DNA of 64,000 bases from the NCBI GenBank assembly GCA_965203685.1, contig OZ241908.1, positions 5,332,001 through 5,396,000 on the forward strand, given 5' to 3'. The stretch comes from VXYL01 sp965203685 (GTDB lineage: Bacteria > Pseudomonadota > Gammaproteobacteria > Pseudomonadales > Azotimanducaceae). The notes under the pieces were generated by a model, which did not search any database, had not been told where the DNA came from, and saw nothing but the letters and a program-made list of their open reading frames with translations. Each line of letters starts with the position of its first letter. Position 1 is the stretch's first letter. The translations under genes were made by a program, and so were the position numbers. This document shows, one piece after another, positions 26,549 to 36,400 of the stretch.

Positions 26549-27472
26549 GTGACCGTGTACACGGCCCGGGACATCCCCGCGCCTGTGTCGACGTGCGATG
26601 TACGCCTCGACGACGGCACCGTTACGACCTTGAGGAGATACGGTCGTGCGAGTGGGCAGCGCCTGGTCCTCAGCCACGGCAACGGCCTGGCAATCGACCT
26701 TTACTGGCCGTTCTGGTCCCTGCTTGTCGACGACTTCGACCTCATTGTGTACGACATCCGCAACCATGGCTGGAATCCGCTCACATCGATCGACCGGCAC
26801 GACGTGCCGACGTTCGTCGCCGACCTGTCCCGCATTCTCCAAGCGATTGATGAGAACTACGGAAAGAAGCCAAAGGTCGGCGTCTTCCACTCGCTATCCG
26901 GACTGATTGCACTGCTGTCGCTGTCGTCGGTCATCACGGAACGGACAGCGGACCAAGCGCAGGCGTTTTCCGGTCTCGTACTCTTCGATCCACCTCTCTT
27001 TCGACCGTCGGTGAGCGAGTCGAAGTTCGACCAATTCGCCGAACTCCTGGCGCGCCGGACACGCAGGCGCGGCAATCGGTTCCGCCGGCTCGAGGACTTC
27101 GTCGACGTGCTCAACTACTCACCGAGTTTCACCCGCGTCCTGCCGGGCGTGCGCGAACTCATGGCCCAGACGACGTTGAGGAAGGCACCCGACGCCGGCC
27201 ATTATGTTCTTCGGTGCCCGCCGGAATACGAGGCCAGGATCGTGGAGTATGCGCGCAGCTATGCGGGTCTCGTCGACTTCACGCAGCTTCCGTGCCGGGT
27301 CAAGGTGATCGGCGCGGATCCAACCTTGCCGTTCGCCTACCTGCCGACGTTCGACATCGACCAGATGGACACCGTGGAGTACGACTTTCTCCCGGAGGCA
27401 ACGCACTACCTGCAACTGGAACAGCCGCGAGAATGCGTTGCCGCAATGCAGGAGTACCTACGCCGTGACTGA
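26549..27472 (+). CDS. Alpha/beta-hydrolase 2 of the PKS locus
   Basis: About 307 residues from GTG 26549 (TTG 26498, GTG 26501 and GTG 26555 are alternatives; none has a good ribosome site). Paralogue of the protein at 25097, with LVLSHGNGLAIDLYWPFW, nucleophile elbow GVFHSLSGLIAL (Phe in place of the first Gly), acid KVIGADPTLP and EATHYLQLEQP. Its stop overlaps the GTG start of the PKS, so the two are translationally coupled. Two related hydrolases in one small PKS locus suggest either different acyl chains or a heteromer. Confidence 0.8.
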   Translation: MTVYTARDIPAPVSTCDVRLDDGTVTTLRRYGRASGQRLVLSHGNGLAIDLYWPFWSLLVDDFDLIVYDIRNHGWNPLTSIDRHDVPTFVADLSRILQAIDENYGKKPKVGVFHSLSGLIALLSLSSVITERTADQAQAFSGLVLFDPPLFRPSVSESKFDQFAELLARRTRRRGNRFRRLEDFVDVLNYSPSFTRVLPGVRELMAQTTLRKAPDAGHYVLRCPPEYEARIVEYARSYAGLVDFTQLPCRVKVIGADPTLPFAYLPTFDIDQMDTVEYDFLPEATHYLQLEQPRECVAAMQEYLRRD

Positions 27473-30400
27473 AGCAGACGAGCCGCGCGGCTCGACTGGA
27501 GGAGGACCTTTGGAGTTTTCGGAGCGCAGCCTGCCCATCGCGATCGTCGGCATGGCTTGCCGGTTTCCCGAAGCGGACGGCATTGACGCGTTCTGGCGTC
27601 TTCTGGAGGCGGGCGAGAACGCCGTCCAGGAAGGCATGCCAGGATCCGGTATCGGCCGTGTTGGCGCCCTGTTCCCCGATGACACGGGACAGATCGACGC
27701 TTGCCGCTTCGGTGCCTATCTCGACCGTCTCGATCAGTTCGACGCCGCCTTCTTCCGGATCTCGCCGGTCGAAGCGGAACTCTTGGATCCGCAGCAAAGG
27801 CTGATGCTGGAAACGAGTTGGCGCGCGCTCGAAGACGCGGGCATCGATCCCGAGCAGTTGAAGGACAGCCGGACCGGTGTTTATGCCGGGATCAGCAACA
27901 ACGACTACCGTGGGCTGATCCTGGAGGCTAGGGAGAACGCTGGCCCCGCCGAACCCGCCGCGAGTCTCTACGCCGTCACCGGCACATCCCTCAACACAGC
28001 CATCGGCCGGGTCGCCTTCGCGCTGGGTCTCGGGGGGCCCGCCATGGCCGTCGACACAGCGTGCTCGTCGTCCTTGGTTGCGACCCACCAGGCGGTCAAC
28101 GGTCTACAGCGCGGCGATGCGGATCTCGCCTTGGCGGGAGGGGTGAACATCATCCTTTCCGGCCGCCTCCTGGAGTTCCGTGCCAACGCGGGGATGTTGT
28201 CGCCGGACGGCCAGTGCAAGACCTTCGACGCGTCCGCGAACGGGTACGTCAGGGGCGAGGGCTGCGGCTTCGTGGTCCTGAAACGGCTGGCCGACGCCGA
28301 GGCCGACGGCGACCGCATCTGGGGTGTGATCCGGGGTAGCGCGCTGAACCAAGACGGGGCGAGCCCGGGCCTGACCGTGCCGAACGGGGCTGCCCAGGAG
28401 CGCGTCATCCTTGCGGCGCTGGAACGGGCCGGCATCCAACCGGCGGACATCGACTACCTGGAGGCGCACGGAACCGGCACGGAAGTGGGCGATCCGATCG
28501 AGATCGACGCGACCGCGGCGGTCTACGGGCGCGGACGCAATGCCGACAAGCCACTGCTGATCGGCTCGGTGAAGACCAACATCGGCCACTTGGAATCAGC
28601 CGCGGGCGTCGCCGGATTGATCAAAACCGTGCTCGCGATGAATCGACGACTCATCCCCAGGCACTTGCACTTCCGCAACCCGAATCCGGCCATGGACTGG
28701 GAACACCTGCCATTGCGGGTGACCGCTTCCTCGACGCCTTGGCCCGTGCATGGGGACCGCGCGCCGCTGGCCGGCGTGAGCGGATTCGGATGGTCGGGCA
28801 CGAACGCCCATGTCGTACTCGAAGGGTACGGTGGGCAAGGGACGGCCACTTCCGGCCTAGACCGGGAGCGATGGGTTGCAGGTGCTCCGCGACAGATTCC
28901 CGTTTCGCTGCCGGCGACCATCGCGCCGCCACCTGAGAATCCGGCCCCGCGCACGATGCGCCTGCTGCCGCTCTCCGGGAAGTCGGGCGCGGCGCTTCGC
29001 GACGCGGCCGAACGCTACCTCGACTGGCTCGATGAGCACGAAACGGCACTCTCGGCGGCGGAAACGGCGCTGCTTTCCGACGCCGCCTGGTCGGCCGGCA
29101 TTGGGCGGAGCCACTTCAGCCACCGCGCGGGCGTCGTGTTCAGTACCACCGAGTCACTACGCGACGGGTTGCGGGAGGCGGCTGCGACAAGCGAGAGACC
29201 GGCGTCAACCAATGCACCGACGGTAGCGTTCGCCTACACCGGGCAGGCGAGCCAGTGGCCCGGCATGGGCGCGGCGCTTTACGCCAGCGAACCTGTGGTG
29301 CGCGCCGTTCTCGACCGCTGCGACGACTTGCTCCGCGAAGAACGTGGCTCCTCGTCTTCGTTGCTCGACGTGATGTTCGGCCGTCCCGGCTCCGCGGGCG
29401 ACCTCGACGATCCGCAATGGAAGCAGCCCGCCATCTATGCCCTCGAGTGCGCCCTCACGGAACTGTGGTCGAGCCTCGGCATCCGACCGCACGTAGTGCT
29501 CGGCCACAGCCTGGGCGAGATCGCGGCGGCGTACGCGGCCGGCGTGTTCAGCTTGGAGGATGGCTTGCGCCTCGCGGCGTCGCGAGGCGCGCTAATCGGG
29601 GCGTTGCCCGGCGAAGGCGCGATGGCGGCGGTGTTCGCACCGGCGTCCGACGTGTCGGCGGCGCTGGACGAACACAATGCCGGCTCACCGGGCATCGGTC
29701 TTTGCATCGCTGCCGACAACGGTCCACAACAGGTGATCAGCGGTCCCGCAGCGGAGATCAGCGCGATCCTCGAACACCTCGAGGCGACGGGCATCCGGGT
29801 CGCTCGGCTGCGCAGAAGCCCCGCTTACCACAGCGCCATGATCGAGCCCGCGATGGACGACTTGGAGGCGGCCATCTCCGGGCTAACCTTTGCGCCGCCG
29901 TCACTCCCCTTCGTCAGCAATCTTTCCGGTGAGACGGTCGCTCCAAGCGAGGCCCTTGACGCGGCTTACTGGCGGCAACAAATGCGTGCCCCGGTGGCCT
30001 TCAAGGCCTGCGTGGACACCTTGGCGGAGTTGGGCGTGGGCGCGGTCATCGAGATTGGTCCGCACGCCGTGGTGGGACCGATGACCACGCTGGCGTGGCC
30101 GGAAGCTGCCCGCGCAGTGCCGACCGTCGTGTCGAGTCTCAGGCGTCCGGCAACCGGGCAAGAGCCGCCGGCGCCAGGGTCCGGAGGCGGCTTCGTCGAG
30201 GCGGTCGCCGGGGCCTTTGATGCTGGTCTGCCGATCCGCTTCGACGGGCTCTTCGCCGGCGAGTCGAGACGCCGCATCGCTTTGCCAGGCTACGCCTTCC
30301 AGCGCGAACGCTACTGGGTCGAGACGCCCAAGCGCCGGCGGCAGGGCATCGGGCACCCGGTGTTGGGCACACGGCACGACTCGGCGAGCGGCGAGATCAG

Positions 30401-33400
30401 CTTCGACACCGAGTTGTTCCCTTCGGACCCGGCTTGGCTTGGGGACCACCGCGTTTTCAACCGGTTGGTGGCACCCGGCGCACTCTACGGTGCCATGGCG
30501 GCTTCGGCGTGCACGGCCGAGCGCAAGGGCGCGGCAATCGTCGAGGATTTCCAAATGCACAGCGCGCTCGTCTTTCCGCAGGCGCGTGCGGCGGACGACT
30601 CAGACGACAGCGTCGAAGAAGGTCGCCACCTGCAGGTGCTGCTGGACAGCCCCGATGGAGCTGAGCAACGCCGCATCCGGATATCCAGTCGCGGCGAGAA
30701 CCAGGACTGGACGCTTCATGCCGAGGGTGTGGCCGCGTCAATCCGCGGTGCTCCGCCGTTGCCGGCTGCGGCACCGCTCAACGTCGCGGAGGTGAAGGCC
30801 GAATTAGCACCCTTGGACATCAATGCCTACTATCGCGCCAAGGCCGAGGTCGGTATCGATCTCGGCCCCGCCTTCCGAACACTGCAAGCAATGTGGTCGA
30901 AGCCGGGCGAAGCCTTGGGCGAGGTGTCGCTGCCGGATTCCGTCGGCCAGAACGACCTGGACATCCATCCGCTCCTGCTCGACGGCTGCTTCCAGGTGGT
31001 CGGTGCGGCGCGCACGACGCCCGACTCCCCGGAAGCAGTGACCTACCTTCCCTTCGGTTGGGAGCGGCTCGTGCTGCCGCAGGGGCTACCGAACCGACTG
31101 CTCTGTCATGTACGCACGCGGGGCGAACCGGGCGGTGTGAACGGGGACTGGCCCGAGGTCGTCACGGCGGACATCGCTCTCTACGACCTCGGCGGATCCC
31201 CGATCGGCACGTTGGACGGCTACACCGTGAAGCGCGCGACACGCAGTGCGCTGCTCGCAGCGGTGGAGGGCGTGGAGGAGCTACTCTACGAGATCGTATG
31301 GCGCGACCGGCCCTTGCCTCCCGGCATAGAGGCTGCGGACTTCCTGCCAAGTCCATCAGCCGCCGCTTCGGTCTCAGAACCCTTCGCCAGCCATTTGGCC
31401 CGTGAAGGCGTGGAGGTTGCCGACGAGGCGGACCTCCAAACGGAGATGGAACGGGCGTCGTGGTCCTACGCGCTCGCGGCCCTGGAGACACTGGGTTGGG
31501 AGCGCAACGCGGGTGCGGTCGTGAGTTCGGAAGAGCTCCTTGATCAGCTTGGCGTCCTAACCGAGCACGCGCACCTCCTCCATCGGATTCTTGAGATCCT
31601 GGCTCGTTCCGGGGTGTTGGAGGCGCGAGACGGGGAAGAACAACGCTTCGTGGTGGCGATTGGAACGACCGATCCATTGCCAGACGACATGCCGCGCGAC
31701 CGCGAGGCCCATCTGCGCGACGTAACCGGGCGCTATCCGCACGCCACCTCCGAAGTGGGTCTGTTCCAGCGCTGTGCCGGCGCCTTGCCCGACGTGCTCA
31801 TCGGCAAGGAGGATCCGCTATCGCTCCTGTTCGGGGACGCGGAACCACAGGCGGGCGATCTCTATCGCCGGGCGCCGGTCTGGCGCGCGGCGAACCGGAT
31901 GATGGGCGAAGTGGTCCAGACCCTCGTCGACGAGTTGCCCGAGGGGCGGCGGTTGCGTGTGCTGGAAGTGGGGGCCGGCATCGGCTCGGCAACCGAGTGC
32001 ATCCTGCCTGTACTCCCTCCCGGCCGGGTTGACTACACCTATACCGACATCTCCGCGGGCTTTTTCGCCGATGCCGAGGCGCGTTTCGGCGATGCCGACG
32101 CCGCGATCGACTACCGGGTGCTGGACATCGAGAAAGACCCGGTTAGCGAAGGCTTCGCCGCTCACGGTTACGACCTGGTGATTGCGGCCAACGTGCTGCA
32201 CGCCACACGCTACCTGGACGAGACGCTCGACCACTGTCGCGCACTCCTCGCGCCTTCGGGGCTGCTGGTGGCCCTGGAAAACCAGCGCGGCAGGGGCTGG
32301 ATGGACCTGATATTCGGCCAGCTCGACGGCTGGTGGCGATTCGCCGACCGGTACCGTACGAGCCACGCCCTAGCCGGCCCCGACGTGTGGCGCCAAGCGC
32401 TAGCGGATGCAGGGTTCACGGCCGCAGAGGTTCTCGGCATCGACCCGGCACAAGCCACCGCGCTGCCCGATCGTGGGGTGATCGTGGCACAGGCACCGGC
32501 AGAGATCGCGTTGCCGGCGGGTGTCTGGATTGTCGCGGCCGACCGCGGCGGCACCGCGGAAGGGCTCGCGGAGCAACTCCTGGCGCAGAACCAGACGGTC
32601 GTCTTGGCCGGCGCGGATCTACCGGATCCGAGTCCGGCGGGGGCCGACGAGGCCAGATTGATCGTCGCCCCGATCGACATGGAGCGGCGCGAGTCCTGGC
32701 AGTCTCTCATCGAAGACCTCCCCGCGGACACGCCCTTGGCCGGGGTGGTGCATCTTGTCGCACAGGACGGTCACGGGGCGGATGCGACGACCCCGGACCT
32801 GGCGGCAGACGCGAAACGAGCGGCGGCCAGCGCACTCGCACTCGTGCAAGGCCTCGCCGATGCGGACGCCGTGCCCGCCAAGGGGCTGTGGTTCGTCACC
32901 CGTGGCGCGCAGGTTGTCGAGCGCGAGCGGACCGGGCAGTTGGCGGGAGCCGCCCTCTGGGGCCTTGGCCGGGTGGTGGTGCGCGAGGCACCCCACCTGC
33001 AGCCGCGGATGCTGGACCTCGAGCCGGGGGTCGCCGGGCCACAGACCATCCCGACCGATGAGCTGCTGTTCCCCGAGTCGGAAAGTCACATCGCCTATCG
33101 CCAAGGCCGCCGCCAGGTGGCGCGGCTCGTTCGGATCGATGAGGGGCTCGAGCGCCTCACCTTGCCGGAGGAGGCAGACTGGGTGCTGGCTCCGGACGAG
33201 GGTGGGGCCGTCGACGCGCTGCACGTCCAGCGGTTGCCCGCGCATGACCTGGAGCCGGGGGAAGTCCGCGTCGAAGTCGAGGCCTGTGGCCTCAACTTCC
33301 TGGACGTGTTCCGGGCGATGGGGCTGGTCGGCGAAGGTCTGCTCGGCGAAGAACTGTGTGGGCGGATCATCGAAACCGGTTCCGACGTGACAACCGTATC

Positions 33401-36400
33401 GGTAGGCGATCGCGTGGCGGGCTTCGCCTTCGGCACGTTCGGACCGGTCGTTGTGACGCGAGAGGACTTGGTCGCGCTCGTTCCCCCCGGCGTATCCGCC
33501 ACCGCGCTCGCGACAATCCCCTCGGTGTTCGTGACGTGCGTGCTGTCCTACGAGCTAGCCGGGCTAAAAGCCGGAGACCGCGTGCTGATCCATGCCGGCG
33601 CAGGAGGCGTCGGGCTTGCGGCCATTCAACTGGCGCAGGCAGCGGGCGCGGAGGTCTTCGCCACGGCGAGCGCGCCCAAGCAAGCCTATCTCCGCTCGCT
33701 CGGCGTCGAGCACGTGTTCGACAGCCGCTCGACCGCGTTCGGCGAAGAGATCCTGGCCGCCACGGGCGGCACCGGGATCGACGTCGTGCTGAACAGCCTG
33801 ACAGGCGAGGGCTTCATCGAGGCAAGTCTTGCCTGCCTCGCCAAGGGCGGCCGCTTCGTGGAACTTGCCCGCCGGGACATCCTGAGCGAGGAAGAGATGT
33901 CCGCGCTACGCCCCGACGTCGCCTACTCGATCCTCGACCTCTACACCCTGAAGCAGCACGATCCAGCACGGCCCGGCGCGGCCCTGAGGGAGACCCTGGC
34001 ACGCGTTGCCTCGGGAGAGCTATCGCCGCTCAGACATACCACGTGGCCCTTCGCGGAAGCCAGCGCCGCGATGGACCATATGCGCGCAGCACGGCACATC
34101 GGCAAGATCGTGCTGACAACCCATCCACTCAGGTCTGGCCACCTGCGGCAGGACGGCACGTACCTCGTGACGGGCGGCCTCGGCGGCATCGGGTGCGCGC
34201 TGGCCGAATGGCTCGCCGAGCACGGCGCGGGCGTCGTTGTTCTAAACGGTCGCAGAGCGCCAGACGCGGCAGCACAGAAGGCGATCGACGCGTTGCGCGC
34301 GCGAGGGATCAGAATTGAGGTCGAGCTGGCCGACGTGACCGACACCGCTGCCCTCGATGCCATGCTCGCGCGGGTCGACGAGTCCCTGCCGACGCTTCGC
34401 GGCGTGGTCCACAGCGTAGGCGTGCTGGCGGACGCCGCCCTCGGGAACCAGAGTTGGGACGGCTTCGAGTCTGTCCTATGGCCGAAGATGCTTGGTGCCT
34501 GGCACCTGCACCGGGCGACCGAAGACCGCGATCTCGACCTCTTCGTCTTGTTTTCGAGCGTCGCAGGGGTCCTCGGCAATCCGGGCCAAGCCAACCATGC
34601 GGCCGCAAACGCATTCCTTGACCAGCTCGCAGCCCACCGGCGAGCGCGCGGCCTCCCGGGCCAAGCCATTGCCTGGGGCGCTTGGTCGGGGCTCGGCGAG
34701 GCGGAGGAGCAACGAGAACGGATCGCCGAGCGGCGCGAGGCTGCGGGCACCGGCTGGTTCACGCCGGAACATGGTTTCAAGGCACTCGATCGGCTGCTGC
34801 GCCTGGAAGCGAACGCCGCAGTCGCGGCGGTCGACTGGCCGGTATTCGGCGAGTCCATCGAGGGGCGGCCGTCCCTTTTGGAGGACCTGCTCACTGTCGC
34901 GCCGGTCGACGAAGACCAGTCCTCGTCGGAAGACCTGCTTGGCCAACTCGCCACAACGCCGCCGGCGCAGCACGAGGAAGTTCTCGCGTCTTTCCTGCAG
35001 CGAGAGTTGCAGGCGGTGCTGAGACTGCCGAGCGCACCGGAAACTGACGTCGGCTTCTTTGACTTGGGGATGGACTCCCTGATGGCCGTCGAACTGCGCA
35101 ACCGGCTCAACCGAGCGTTCTCGGAGGCGTACGTGGCACCCAATACGGTCGTGTTCGACCATCCCACGATCATCGACCTCGCTCGCCACCTGGCTGGCGA
35201 GATTGCCAACGCCGGTACGGCCCCGGCACCCCAAGCAGGGGCGGCGCCGAGACCAATCACCGCGACGCAGAGCGAGCATGAAGGGATCGCGATCATCGGC
35301 ATGGCGTGCCGCTTCCCCGATGCGCCCGACATCGCGACCTTTTGGCGCAACCTCGAAACAGGCCACGACGCCGTCAAGGTCTCCCGCCAGGACGACGGTC
35401 CCTGGACCGGTGTTGCCGGCGACCCGGCGCTCGACGCCAAGGCATGGGCCGCGGGCGGTTTCCTCGACGAGATCGACCGTTTCGACGCGCGCTTCTTCAG
35501 CATCACGCCAATCGGGGCGCGCATGATGGACCCGCAGCAGCGGCTCCTCCTGGAGACGACTTGGCGGGCGCTCGAGGATGCGGGCATCGAACCCGATCGC
35601 CTGCGGGGTAGCCGCACCGGGGTCTATGCCGGGATTGCCACCAGCGAGTACCGCGACCTGATGTTGGCGTCCGCAGAGGACGCCAACTATCTCGGCACGG
35701 CCAGCAGCACGGCGGTCGGTGGCGTTGCGTTCAAGCTCGGCCTCATGGGACCAGCAATGCCCGTGCTGCTCAACTGCGCGGCTTCGTTGGTTGCCGTCCA
35801 GCAGGCTGCCGCGGGTCTGCGGCAAGGCGAGGTCGACGTTGCCCTGGTCGGGGGTGTGAACGCGGTCCTCTCGCCGGGACTGACGAGCGAAATGGCGGCG
35901 CTTGGGATGTTGTCGCGCCAGGGGCGTTGCAGCACCTTCGATGCCTCGGCCGATGGCTTCGTTCGAAGCGAGGGCTGTGGAATGGTGGTCCTGAAGCGGC
36001 TCAGTGACGCGGAGGCCGACGGCGACCGGATCTGGGCCGTGATCCGCGGGGCCGCGGTCAACCAGAACGGGGCGAGCGCAGGGCCGACGGTGCCGAACGG
36101 CCCAGCACAGGAACGGGTGATCGAGGAGGCCCTGTCGCAGGCGGGCGTTGAACCCGCCGACGTCGACTACCTCGAGGCCCACGGCGCCGGATCCGCCCTG
36201 GGCGACCCGATCGAGGTGCAAGCCGCGGCAGCCGCCTACGGTTCGGCACGCACCGAGGACCGCCGATTGCTGATCGGCTCCGTCAAGACCAACGTCGGTC
36301 ACCTCGAGTCGGCCGCGGGCATCGCCGGGCTGATCAAGGTGGTCCTGGCCATGCGTCACGGCGTGATCCCGAAGCACCTGCACTTCCAGACCCCGAACCC

